Assembly (NCBI GenBank): GCA_946478235.1
Contig: CAMLBF010000001.1
Coordinates: 372,001-436,000, forward strand
Direction: 5' to 3'
DNA length: 64,000 nt
Origin: an uncultured Bartonella sp.
GTDB taxonomy: Bacteria > Pseudomonadota > Alphaproteobacteria > Rhizobiales > Rhizobiaceae
The notes under the pieces are model-generated. The model did no database searches. It had not been told where the DNA came from and saw only the letters and a program-made list of their open reading frames with translations. Position numbers and translations under genes: made by a program. Positions 18,433 through 27,454 of this stretch are shown in pieces (the stretch's first letter is position 1; each line of letters opens with the position of its first letter).

Positions 18433-18711
18433 ATGTTTTTGCGTTACTTTTTTAAGCGTTTTATTAAAAGGCTTAAACGGCCAAAACGATCCATACAACC
18501 GCGCTTTATTAATACGGTTGTTGGATATGAACAGTTTGGATTAATCACCATTCGTTGGTACTGGAATCTTTATGAAGCAGATGACGGTACCCGTTCAACA
18601 GCCAAGTTTCATGGCGGCGAGATAAAGCCAAACCGGAAAACAGATTATTCCCTACCGGCGCAGATTGATCGCTGGCTGCATGGCGGCCCATTACCGTCAA
18701 AAATACTTTAA
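18433..18711 (+). CDS. Small basic phage protein, unknown
   Basis: 92 residues with a strongly basic start (MFLRYFFKRFIKRLKRPKRS), then a strand-rich segment (FGLITIRWYWNLYEADDGTR) and a C-terminal RWLHGGPLP. AAGGA lies 10 bp before the ATG. The basic head suggests nucleic-acid or membrane contact. No family was recognised. It lies in the early region ahead of the RuvC-like gene. Confidence 0.5.
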   Translation: MFLRYFFKRFIKRLKRPKRSIQPRFINTVVGYEQFGLITIRWYWNLYEADDGTRSTAKFHGGEIKPNRKTDYSLPAQIDRWLHGGPLPSKIL

Positions 18712-19204
18712 ACAACATATGCTTAAAGCAACACACCTTCACCTGGGAAAATGATGATTTGTACCCGATATTGCTGATACAATGCTTAACTCTATCCACG
18801 GATCTTGAACGACATCATTATTATTCAATAATCATGCTGATTAGCCAGATGGCGTCACAATGTTAATGGGATAGTGCATTATAACTGCATAATCCAAGTT
18901 GATAAAGCACGATGATAGCACCTTAATAGCGCATGATAATGCGTTGAGCATTGTTTGATAATGGCGATATGGCGATATGGCGATATGAGAACACATTGAA
19001 TAGCGCTGTTTAATAGCCAAGATTGCAAACCAATTTGGCCAAAACAGCAGTTCAATGGCGTGGCCAATACTTAAAACAACACAAATGTGGTGCATAGTAT
19101 TCGCCTAATCGCCCCATCAAAACGTCTTTTCCCACTTCATTCCCCGATCATTTCCAGATGATCGACCAATATTCAACACTTTGTTTAACTGGAAAGCTTC
19201 TGTC
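18712..19204. other. Spacer with a 9-bp tandem repeat
   Basis: ATGGCGATATGGCGATATGGCGATATG (in pieces of 9 bp, 18961-18987) gives three near-perfect GGCGATAT units. The remainder also looks slipped (TAGCGCATGATAATGCG). No gene is supported. Confidence 0.6.
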
Positions 19205-19762
19205 ATGCCAAAACTTCTCGCCCTAGACATTGCTACACATATGGGATTTGCGTCACTTGATACGAAAAGTTCTTTCGCTACCATTCATTCAGGCACGATA
19301 AAAGCGGAAGGTGATACTGTTCTGGATAAGGCAGCATCAATTGCGCTGCTTGTTGAAAAACTGGTTCAGGAAATTCACCCTGATATCGTTGCTATTTATG
19401 ATCTTCAACGTTGTTTTAAAAAAGTTGATGACAAACAGCCACAAGAGATCGCACGCGCTGTTAATATTTTGCCCACATCTTTGCTGTTTAAACCGGTAAT
19501 GACGGGTGCAGTAACAGCAATATTGGTCAATCTTTCAATCCCGATCATACGGCTAGATAGCTATAAATGCCGCAAGTTTGTCCTTGGCTATGCAAGAAAA
19601 AGCGGATTGAGCAAATCCGATTGGCAAAAAGCATTGGCCGATAAATTACGCAGCGATAACATACCCATAAAAAATGTGTTGTCCGCCCCAGCAATTGCAT
19701 TGGTGATGACAGCCAGTCGCGAACAGCAAGTGCGTCTAATGGATATGGAGGCGGCACAATGA
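19205..19762 (+). CDS. RuvC-like phage nuclease (RNase H fold)
   Basis: The ATG at 19205 is chosen because the conserved fold begins at once: LLALDIATHMGFA, with the first catalytic Asp. 185 residues. Later acidic positions of the fold are only partly clear (DIVAIYDLQ in place of the usual second Glu strand, and AIALVMTA near the end). Such proteins in phage early regions resolve branched DNA during replication and packaging. The stop overlaps the helicase start by 4 bp (ATGA), showing translational coupling. Confidence 0.75.
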   Translation: MPKLLALDIATHMGFASLDTKSSFATIHSGTIKAEGDTVLDKAASIALLVEKLVQEIHPDIVAIYDLQRCFKKVDDKQPQEIARAVNILPTSLLFKPVMTGAVTAILVNLSIPIIRLDSYKCRKFVLGYARKSGLSKSDWQKALADKLRSDNIPIKNVLSAPAIALVMTASREQQVRLMDMEAAQ

Positions 19763-21165
19763 AGCCCCACCCCTTTAACGCGATAGAGGCTGAACAAGCA
19801 CTTTTGGGAGCCATTTTACTCGATAACAAACACTATCTTCAATTAAAGCCCAAGTTACAAGCGTTTCATTTTACCGACCCGTTTCATAAGCAATTATGGC
19901 AATGGATTGGTGATATGATTATTGATGGGCGCGATGCCACCCCCATTACATTGAAACCCTTTGTGGCCGATATACGGGTTGGTGAACTAACAGCTTTTGC
20001 CTATCTTGTGAGATTGACGACAGAGGCTGTTGGCAACAATCAATTGCGTGGTTTGGCGCATACGATCTTTGATTGTGCAGCGCACAACGCGCTTTTAAGC
20101 TTTATCACAGATGTGGAAACAACACTTGGACACGTAACGCCTGCGCAAAATGCCAGCAAGATTTTTCAGGATGTTGAAAAAAGTCTATTTAACCTAAAAC
20201 AGAATTTTTTCGACCGTGTTACTGAAAATTCTCATGAAGCGGCAATTGACCGCCTGATGGCAGCCTATCGTAATGAGGTACAACGACTGACCATTGCACT
20301 CCCTTTGAGCGAGCTTACCGATGTGCTTTCTGGCCCCTTAGAAGCTGGTAATCTTTATGGCCTATTGTCGTCATCGGGAGAAGGGAAAACCTCATTGGCA
20401 TTACAGATTATGGACTATGCCGCGAGACATGGCCATGAAGTTTTCTTTTTTTCTTACGACCAATCTGCTGAACAATGCCTGATGCAGATAGCCAGCCAAA
20501 GGCTTGGACTAGCAACCCGTATTATCCGTGACAAATGCTTAAGCAAAAGGGATACCGAGCGGTATTTTGCTGAACTTATCAAGCTGCGCAAATTGCCAAT
20601 ACATATTATCAATTGTCACAATGAAACAATATTTGACCTTGTTGCGCGCTTGCATGGCTATTTGCCAAAGCAAAGCACCCGTCCACCCCTGGTTGTTGTT
20701 GACCATGTGCGCAAAGTACCACCTTCTCTACCCAATAGCCATGAAGGGCGCATTGCGGCCGAAATTGGTGGGACGGCAAAAGCAACTGCGCGTGAGAACC
20801 AATTGGTTTGGCTTAATATCATGCAGCGTAAAAGCCTGCGCGAAACACGCGAAAACCCACACCCAAATGATAGCGATCTTTTTGGTGGCGAACAGGCAAA
20901 AGAAGATTATGACGCCCTTCTCTATCTTTATAGACCGGAAAAATATCGCGCTTATCGCCTTTCGCGAACCACCAATGTCAAACGGCGGGAAGCCATTTGT
21001 GACTATTTGCTGAAATGGTCTGGAAAGTCGAAACTTGGTGCTCTGAAAGTGCGTTTTGGTGACCCAACAATATGGCGCCCTTTGGTTTTTGAGGCCGATT
21101 ACACGCGCTATGCGTCATTCAATCCGACAGATCAACCAATCATTGAAGGTTTTTTGAACCAATGA
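19759..21165 (+). CDS. Replicative DNA helicase, DnaB type
   Basis: 468 residues. The N-terminal DnaB domain (NAIEAEQALLGAILLDN; about 5-110) is followed by a RecA-like ATPase with Walker A SSSGEGKT at 204-211. Walker B is LVVVDHVRK near 315-323, and a DnaB-type hexamer motif region follows (MQRKSLRETRENPHPNDSDLFGGEQ). It unwinds the phage replication fork. It forms a tightly overlapping run with the RuvC-like gene upstream and a small gene downstream, each overlap 4 bp. No phage primase or initiator is visible, so host DnaG probably supplies priming. Confidence 0.93.
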   Translation: MKPHPFNAIEAEQALLGAILLDNKHYLQLKPKLQAFHFTDPFHKQLWQWIGDMIIDGRDATPITLKPFVADIRVGELTAFAYLVRLTTEAVGNNQLRGLAHTIFDCAAHNALLSFITDVETTLGHVTPAQNASKIFQDVEKSLFNLKQNFFDRVTENSHEAAIDRLMAAYRNEVQRLTIALPLSELTDVLSGPLEAGNLYGLLSSSGEGKTSLALQIMDYAARHGHEVFFFSYDQSAEQCLMQIASQRLGLATRIIRDKCLSKRDTERYFAELIKLRKLPIHIINCHNETIFDLVARLHGYLPKQSTRPPLVVVDHVRKVPPSLPNSHEGRIAAEIGGTAKATARENQLVWLNIMQRKSLRETRENPHPNDSDLFGGEQAKEDYDALLYLYRPEKYRAYRLSRTTNVKRREAICDYLLKWSGKSKLGALKVRFGDPTIWRPLVFEADYTRYASFNPTDQPIIEGFLNQ

Positions 21166-21473
21166 ACACGTATAAAGCCTTTACGCATAGAACACCCGAT
21201 GGCTGGCAGGTTTTTATACGCTTAGCACGCGATTCCCATGCGCGGCCATTAAATGGCAAAGGGGCTAAACCGCAAATATTTACAAGCGAATTAGAAGCGC
21301 AACGCGCGGTTAACCACTTTCTATTGGACTATCTCAACGGTGATTATCGCTGGTCAGGCATTGGTAGCAATAGCGAAATCCGCCGCCGCGCCGAAAAATT
21401 GTTTGGTAAAAAGGAACAATCCCATGCCGTCAACGAGCATAGCTCTACAAAGTGCCAAAACGACAAACAATGA
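21162..21473 (+). CDS. Small early phage protein, unknown
   Basis: 103 residues, starting in the ATGA overlap with the helicase stop. It has a strand-rich N-terminus (YKAFTHRTPDGWQVFIRLARD) and a helical part (ELEAQRAVNHFLLDYLNG), then a polar tail. It resembles small AP2-like or accessory DNA-binding proteins only loosely. No family was recognised. Its end overlaps the next gene by 50 bp. Confidence 0.6.
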   Translation: MNTYKAFTHRTPDGWQVFIRLARDSHARPLNGKGAKPQIFTSELEAQRAVNHFLLDYLNGDYRWSGIGSNSEIRRRAEKLFGKKEQSHAVNEHSSTKCQNDKQ

Positions 21474-21921
21474 TTATGGTATAAAAACCAGCTTGAAAAA
21501 GACCACACACCACCCAAAAGGTAGCCTCGACCGATTGGTGGAGCCATTGGGCATAAAGCTAGTTTCGTTAAATAAAAGGCGCAAGTTAGGACAATGCCAT
21601 GCCCGCGCAACACTAAAAGCAATAAGGCAAAGCCATGATGATGGTTTTCTGGTGTTTATCCTGCGTGTTATACGGCAGACGAACGGCAACCGCGACGCCC
21701 TTCAAGCTGATATAATAGGGGCAATATCCGATATTTTTGATTATCGACCTGAATGGATGGAACTCGGCAGTCAAATTCTGGATATTTTCGATGAGATTGA
21801 TCTGGCGGATTTACGTAAACAAGCAATGACATTCAAACCTTGGCCAGTGCGAGCCACCTTACGCATATTGCTCTATCAACAATTGGAAAGGCTTATTCAT
21901 GTGCATACAACAACCTCTTGA
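21424..21921 (+). CDS. Early phage protein, unknown
   Basis: The ATG at 21424 has AAAGGAA in front, so the longer in-frame start at 21340 is not used. 165 residues, mostly helical and basic at the start. A centre GQCHARATLKAIRQSHDDGFLVFILRVIRQT is followed by ADIIGAISDIFDYRPEWM and a C-terminal helix. Proteins of this size are common after DnaB in alphaproteobacterial phages without known function. It overlaps both neighbours, so it is part of the early operon. Confidence 0.6.
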   Translation: MPSTSIALQSAKTTNNDYGIKTSLKKTTHHPKGSLDRLVEPLGIKLVSLNKRRKLGQCHARATLKAIRQSHDDGFLVFILRVIRQTNGNRDALQADIIGAISDIFDYRPEWMELGSQILDIFDEIDLADLRKQAMTFKPWPVRATLRILLYQQLERLIHVHTTTS

Positions 21922-22510
21922 TAAGCTAAACGAAAATGCTGCTGCCTTTTCCGAAACCATATTAATTGTTCGTGGACGGCTTGTTGAAGCAGCCATTATC
22001 ATGGAAAATTGTGATATTTCCAACGTTTATCCAGCAAAAATGCGCAGCTTTTGGCCCCAAACATATGCGGAAAGTGGCGAGCAGAATAATGATAGGCAAA
22101 ATCGCAAGGCACGCTATAACCCCAATGCCAAAGCAATAATGCGCGCCGAAGACGTCATGTGCAATTTCTTGCCCCTTATCGCAATTGATGATGAACGCAA
22201 ATTGACTACCGCATGGGCATCATGCGTTGCATTACCCAAAAAATTTGGCTCATTTACAAATTATTGCAAACATCGTGGTCTGATAAAACGGACAGCAGAA
22301 CGTCATCTGAATACCATTATGCAACAATTGACCACCGCACTTTTGGCAAAATATACCGCAATAGCCGATCCGGACTGGATGCTAGTGCCGACACTCACCA
22401 AAGCGCATACAAGAACTACCCTCATCAAATCCCATACTTATTGGCGCGCCAATGATGCTTGTCCTAAAAATCTGCCTGAATTGCATGAACATTCTCGCCC
22501 GCAAACTTAA
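21899..22510 (+). CDS. Early phage protein, DUF6362-like?
   Basis: 203 residues, the last gene of the early operon, overlapping the previous one by 23 bp. The segment RGRLVEAAIIMENCDISNVYPAKMRSFWPQTYAE and the later RTAERHLNTIMQQL (helix-turn-helix-like) resemble phage proteins classed as DUF6362. That match is from memory and uncertain. The C-terminus is polar. A clear terminator follows about 60 bp downstream. Confidence 0.55.
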   Translation: MCIQQPLDKLNENAAAFSETILIVRGRLVEAAIIMENCDISNVYPAKMRSFWPQTYAESGEQNNDRQNRKARYNPNAKAIMRAEDVMCNFLPLIAIDDERKLTTAWASCVALPKKFGSFTNYCKHRGLIKRTAERHLNTIMQQLTTALLAKYTAIADPDWMLVPTLTKAHTRTTLIKSHTYWRANDACPKNLPELHEHSRPQT

Positions 22511-22569
22511 AAGTCTCACGGGCATTCATAAAACAATAAATAGCACCAGCATCATCACACATATTGAAG

Positions 22570-22597
22570 GCTCCGTATTTGCGGAGCTTTTCTTTTT
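22570..22597 (+). terminator. Terminator of the early operon
   Basis: GCTCCG/CGGAGC stem with a 6-nt loop, followed by TTTTCTTTTT. Confidence 0.85.
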
Positions 22598-23403
22598 GAG
22601 ATACCACTATAATCAGAGAATTTGATAGCTGAGACACGCAAAAAATATTAAAAAATCAAATAATATTATAGCTTTAACAAAAATATTTGAATCATTTTAC
22701 CAGCAAGTTGAATCATTTTGTCAAGAATATGCGGTATCCTTTTATGAAGACTCAATGAAATTGCCTTCACCCGATATTTTACCCCCCTTCCCCATTGCCT
22801 CATGCCGGCTATGAAGCTGGTCACAAACAATCACCTCTAACAAGATTTATAGCTTATTTTGCATGGCGTGGGTGTTATGTGCAAAGGGACATATCCAAAT
22901 AGTCTCAATTGAGCATCTGGAAACGCTGGTAATAAGGCAAGGCGTATAATACAGCCGCATAGTTTTAAACCTGTTGCGTTTTTACCTATTGCGCGTGGTC
23001 AATGATGAATAATCGCTGCTATCATAAGCAACAATCGCCGCTACATTGCTGCGCAAAAAAACAATTGTTGAAAGAAACAGAAATTGCAGCGCAAACAAAC
23101 ATGAAAAAGCCAATTATTTTGTAATTTCCGTCGGTTGGAAAAATTCCTTGAATCACTTTAAAAACCAGCATAGAGCGCGTATCGACCTGTCACAAATGAA
23201 AATGTGGCACGCTTCAACAGCAAGAAAACTGTCGCAATTTGACGGGTTTTATGCTATAGAAATTCTACAATGGCAACAGTCATACAGACTGCTATAGTTA
23301 TCAAAGTTATTGATCTGCCGCTCTCATCTATCTATCAAATTTTCCCTATATTTTTAAATTTTTCTGTATTTTATAATTTTCCTATATTTTTAAATTTTCT
23401 TGC
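22598..23403. other. 806-bp spacer before the packaging genes
   Basis: The only longer frame (23046-23297, TTG start, 83 codons) has no ribosome site and no recognisable content. 22960-23045 shows short slipped motifs (GCGTTTTTACC, GCGCGTGGTC, AATCGCCGCTA). A promoter and a packaging start site could lie here but cannot be pointed to. Confidence 0.45.
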
Positions 23404-23769
23404 ATGAAAAAAATAATAAAGCCGACACAACAAACCTTGTCGCTTCTCATCGAACTTGGCGAGGCTATGGCGAGCTATCAAGATGTTGCCGCTATGCTAG
23501 GCTGTAACGAAGACACGCTTCATCTTTCTTTTCAACGTTATCCAGCAGCCAAAAAAGCCTATGAAGAGGCAAAAACTCGTCGTTCGTTGGCTTTGCGGCA
23601 AACACAGTTAAAACTGGCAGAAACAAATGCCACAATGGCAATCTGGCTTGGTAAACAATATCTCGGACAGCATGATAAACACGAACATTCAGGCCCCAAT
23701 GGCAGTGCTATTCGTTTTAAAAAAATCGAACACATTATTGTCGATCCGCAATCTGATGACATGATATAA
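23404..23769 (+). CDS. Terminase small subunit-like protein
   Basis: 121 residues. The N-terminal helices (LSLLIELGEAMASYQDVAAMLGCNEDTLHLSFQRYPAAKKAYEEAK) form a helix-turn-helix of the type seen in phage small terminases. A C-terminal part (TNATMAIWLGKQYLGQHDK) is also typical of the group. It recognises phage DNA and loads the large subunit. It stands nearly 1 kb ahead of the large terminase, which is unusual, and the gap is filled with degenerate repeats. Confidence 0.75.
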   Translation: MKKIIKPTQQTLSLLIELGEAMASYQDVAAMLGCNEDTLHLSFQRYPAAKKAYEEAKTRRSLALRQTQLKLAETNATMAIWLGKQYLGQHDKHEHSGPNGSAIRFKKIEHIIVDPQSDDMI

Positions 23770-24754
23770 ACTATCGATCAGCAAATGCCTTTTTCCGATC
23801 AGCAAATGCCTTTTAAGGGGTGTTGACAATGCAACCTCAAATTGCCCCTTAAAGTTCTGTTCAATAAAATAAAGTTCTGTTCAGTAAAAATCGTTAAAAC
23901 ACAACTGCCTTTAAACCTAATTGGTTTTAAACGCTACAACAAGCAAAGTGAAATACATTTGCATAACGATCAACCAGATAACATCATCGGCTTATCTACC
24001 AATCGCTTTTGCCAACCTTGGTTTTTTATTGGGCAACGTCTGATCGTGGCAATAGGTTGAAAATGACAGAAACTCATGATGGTTTTGATGGAGTATCTGC
24101 AATTGAGCCTTATAGCACCTCGCCCTATTAAGTTTCATGGTGATCTCCATATTAAAATCCATATTAACCCCATATTGAATACCCCCTATGGTGAGCTTGA
24201 AATCAAACCTGATGGCGCGCGTTTATTGAGCCTTGTGATGAACTGGAAGTCGAGCTTTATGGTAACACCTATAGTGAACCTTATAATGGCGCAAAATCAG
24301 GCTTAATTGATGGGAATAAACCCGTTGCCATTGCATGAGAGCTTCTTCATTGCCGTGTTTGTCGTAGGTGTTCGTTGAAAGTGTTTTTTTCTGGTTGTTC
24401 ATTGAAAGTGTTGGTTAAGTGTATTTGTTGACCGTGTTTGCCGCGTGTCTCCGTTGAGGGCGGCATCTAGGATGTTCTTTGAGCGTGTTCACTGCGCCTA
24501 TTGGTTTGGATTATTTACCTAAGCTATTCGGCAAGGCTATTTGCAAGGGCTAATCGCCAGGGCTGTTTGCAAGAGTCATTTGCAAGGGGCATTTTATGGT
24601 CTCATGCGTCCAGACTTTATCATGCAAGTTTGCTTGTTATTTCCACTGTTCAGCTTGTTATTTCCACGGCTCAAGCCATTATTTTCACCGCCTTAAAACA
24701 TCGTTTTTCAACATATCATATTGCAATATTGGTCTTATTGATCGGGTGGCGCTT
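23770..24754. repeat. 985-bp spacer built of several different degenerate tandem repeats
   Basis: Two copies of CGATCAGCAAATGCCTTTT (23775-23814), two of AAAGTTCTGTTCA (about 23850-23885), repeats of GTTCGTTGAAAGTGT (24368-24410), five 13-bp units like TATTTGCAAGGGC (24525-24589), and two 21-bp units with CTTGTTATTTCCAC (24633-24674). The open frames that cross it, including the upstream extension of the terminase frame, follow these repeats and are not credible genes. Confidence 0.75.
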
Positions 24755-25960
24755 GTGTACAAAAAACCGACTTTAAAAATAAGCGTACCACGCATATTCG
24801 CTCCTTTGCTTGTCCCTTCGCGATATAAAGGGGCTTATGGCGGTCGTGGTTCTGGTAAATCGCATCATTTTGCCGAAAAAGTATTGGTTGAAGCGATAAG
24901 CGCTCCCAAACGGATCGTTTGTATACGCGAAGTACAGAAATCCATTCGTGAATCGGTCAAAAGGCTTCTTGAAGATAAAATTGAAGCACTGAACCTTGGT
25001 GGCTATTTTCACGTTCTTGAGCAACAAATTCGCGGCATAAATGGTTCACGCATTATTTTTCAAGGTATGCAGGACCACACTGCAGAAAGCATAAAATCGC
25101 TGGAAGGCTATGATATTGCCTGGGTCGAAGAAGCACAATCCTTGTCGGAACGGTCATTGAGGTTGCTACGTCCAACAATTCGCAAGGAAAACTCGGAACT
25201 CTGGTTTACTTGGAATCCGCTAAGTGCCGATGATGCGGTGGACGCCTTTTTGCGTGGTGAACATCCACCCCCCGATAGCATTGTTGTAAAAGCAAATTGG
25301 TCTGATAATCCGTGGTTTCCGCAAACACTCGAACTTGAACGCCAATTTGATAAAACAACTCACGCTGATATTTATGACCATATCTGGGAAGGTGAATATT
25401 GGAAGCTGAAACACGCGCAAGTGTTCAACACTCGCGTGGAAATACGACCATTTGATCCGCCGCCCGAAAACACAAATTATCTTTTCGGTGCCGATTGGGG
25501 CTTTGCCAATGACCCAACAGTTCTCATTCGTTGTTTTATCGCCAATGACACACTTTATATCGACCATGAAGCTTACGGCTTTCATGTGGAAATCGACGCC
25601 CTGCCCGCTCTTTTTGATAAAATACCTGAAGCACGGCGTTTTCCAATTAAGGCCGACAGTGCAAGGCCGGAAACAATCAGCTATATGGCGCGGCAAGGCT
25701 TCAACATTCGCGCTGCGTCCAAATGGCAAGGCTCGGTGGAAGATGGTCTTGCCTATATGAAAGGCTTTCAACGCATTGTTATCCATGAGCGTTGCCCCGA
25801 AATTGCACGCGAATTTCGCCTTTATTCCTATAAAATAGATAGCCGAAGTGGTGATATTTTGCCTCTCGTTTGCGATGCCTTCAACCATGGCATTGATGCC
25901 ACGCGTTATGCGCTTGATGGTTACATCAAACATAAAGGCTTTATTTTTCTCCAAAAATAA
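24755..25960 (+). CDS. Phage terminase large subunit (PBSX type)
   Basis: Packages DNA into the procapsid. The frame is open far upstream, but that part translates spacer repeats (Cys/His/Ser-rich). A GTG at 24755 (or 24746) just before YKKPTLKISVPRIF gives about 401 residues, the normal length. Walker A is GGRGSGKS, Walker B is DIAWVEEAQS, and the nuclease domain begins with FGADWGFANDPT and carries the later DSARPETI acidic motif. A weak GGGTGG lies 5 bp before the 24755 GTG. Confidence 0.93.
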   Translation: MYKKPTLKISVPRIFAPLLVPSRYKGAYGGRGSGKSHHFAEKVLVEAISAPKRIVCIREVQKSIRESVKRLLEDKIEALNLGGYFHVLEQQIRGINGSRIIFQGMQDHTAESIKSLEGYDIAWVEEAQSLSERSLRLLRPTIRKENSELWFTWNPLSADDAVDAFLRGEHPPPDSIVVKANWSDNPWFPQTLELERQFDKTTHADIYDHIWEGEYWKLKHAQVFNTRVEIRPFDPPPENTNYLFGADWGFANDPTVLIRCFIANDTLYIDHEAYGFHVEIDALPALFDKIPEARRFPIKADSARPETISYMARQGFNIRAASKWQGSVEDGLAYMKGFQRIVIHERCPEIAREFRLYSYKIDSRSGDILPLVCDAFNHGIDATRYALDGYIKHKGFIFLQK

Positions 25961-25975
25961 TAAGGATTTTTATCC

Positions 25976-27454
25976 ATGTGGCCATTTGCCAAAAAGCCAC
26001 CGGTAGAAACACCGGTGGAACCACCTTGTACAAAGCCATTATTCTCGACAGAAATCAACGCTTTACAAGGTCAGCATATTCTGGAAAAAACCTTGGACAA
26101 TCTGCGCTTTTCTTCTCCAAGAGGCATGACAAATGCTTATGCAATGGACGGGCGCGCACCAGATTTTCCAACACCATTTGATGATTGTTCCACCCTTGAT
26201 GGTTTACCAGATGCTTTGACTGGCTGGTATGCTGGGCAATCATTTATCGGTTATCAACTTGCCGCCATATTGTCACAACATTGGTTGATTGATAAGGCCT
26301 GCACCATGCCGGCACGCGACGCTGTGCGGCAAGGCTTTTCGATAATTTTAAAAAACCTGCCTGAAAAACTGGATAGTGCCGCAATCGTCAATGCAATCGA
26401 ACAAAGAAATTTGCATTTTTCCTTACGTGCCCAAATGGAAGAATTTGTCCGCATGGGGCGCATTTTCGGTATCCGCTTGGCGCTGTTCAATGTCGAAAGT
26501 TCAGATCCCGATTATTATGTTAAACCATTTAATCCAGATGGCGTCACTAAGGGAAGTTATCAGGGTATTAGTCAGATAGATCCTTATTGGTGTACGCCAG
26601 AGCTCGACAATAAGGCCATTAACGATCCATCATCGCCAAATTTTTATGAGCCAACCTATTGGCTAATTGGCAATAGGCGAATTCATCATTCCCATTTGGT
26701 GATTTTCCGTAATGGCGAAGTGCCAGATATATTGAAACCAGTTTACAATTACGGTGGTATACCAGTTCCGCAAAAAATCATGGAACGTGTCTATGCCGCG
26801 GAACGTACGGCCAATGAAGCACCACAGCTCGCCCAATCAAAAAGAACAATGATATGGGGTACTGATTTAACAACCGTATTGCTCAACCAGAAGCGTTTTC
26901 AGGAACATATGCGGGTATGGACCAATTATCAGAATAATTTTGGTATCAAACTTGTCAATAATGATGACGTTGTCCAACAGTTTGAAACGTCGCTCGCCGA
27001 CCTAGATAATGTTATTGCAACACAATACCAAATTGTTGCTGCCGCAGCCAATGTTCCTGCAACAAAACTACTCGGCACCACCCCTAAAGGCTTTAACGCC
27101 ACCGGCGAATATGAAGAAGCAAGCTACCATGAAGAGCTTGAAAGCATTCAAACGCATGATCTGCAACCTTTGATAGATCGCCACCATATGCTTCTCATGG
27201 CATCTGAAATTGCCCCACAATTTGGACTTAAGAACAACACCGATATTGCCATAGATTGGCAAGCACTCGATAGTCCGACAGCAAAAGAATATGCCGAAAT
27301 TGGCGAAATACTTTCACGCACAGATGCCAATTTGATAGCCACCGGTGCCATCAGCGCCCAAGATGTTGCAAAGCGGCTTTCTGATGACCCGACAAGTGGT
27401 TATGGCAAACTTACCGGAAAAACAAATAATGACCAAACGACAGAAAGATATTAA
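25976..27454 (+). CDS. Portal protein, DUF1073 family
   Basis: 492 residues. The N-terminal part has the DUF1073 pattern (GYQLAAILSQHWLIDKACTMPARDAVRQGFSI), and the centre is strand-rich (YVKPFNPDGVTKGSYQGISQIDPYW, IHHSHLVIFRNGEVPDILKP). The C-terminal helices carry TQYQIVAAAANVPATKLLGTTPKGFNATGEYE, which is characteristic of phage portals. Databases sometimes name this family after the anti-CBASS protein Acb1. Its place between terminase and prohead protein argues for the portal role. AAGGA lies upstream of the ATG. The next gene begins inside its last 26 bp. Confidence 0.9.
   Translation: MWPFAKKPPVETPVEPPCTKPLFSTEINALQGQHILEKTLDNLRFSSPRGMTNAYAMDGRAPDFPTPFDDCSTLDGLPDALTGWYAGQSFIGYQLAAILSQHWLIDKACTMPARDAVRQGFSIILKNLPEKLDSAAIVNAIEQRNLHFSLRAQMEEFVRMGRIFGIRLALFNVESSDPDYYVKPFNPDGVTKGSYQGISQIDPYWCTPELDNKAINDPSSPNFYEPTYWLIGNRRIHHSHLVIFRNGEVPDILKPVYNYGGIPVPQKIMERVYAAERTANEAPQLAQSKRTMIWGTDLTTVLLNQKRFQEHMRVWTNYQNNFGIKLVNNDDVVQQFETSLADLDNVIATQYQIVAAAANVPATKLLGTTPKGFNATGEYEEASYHEELESIQTHDLQPLIDRHHMLLMASEIAPQFGLKNNTDIAIDWQALDSPTAKEYAEIGEILSRTDANLIATGAISAQDVAKRLSDDPTSGYGKLTGKTNNDQTTERY

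Noticed and set aside
23046-23297. 83-codon frame before the small terminase
   Set aside because: TTG start, no ribosome site, no recognisable content.
24596-24754. N-terminal extension of the terminase
   Set aside because: It translates 13- and 21-bp tandem repeats into Cys/His/Ser-rich sequence, while the conserved protein starts after it.
25220-25954. 244-codon frame antisense to the large terminase
   Set aside because: Shadow frame without family resemblance. The terminase on the plus strand has all motifs.
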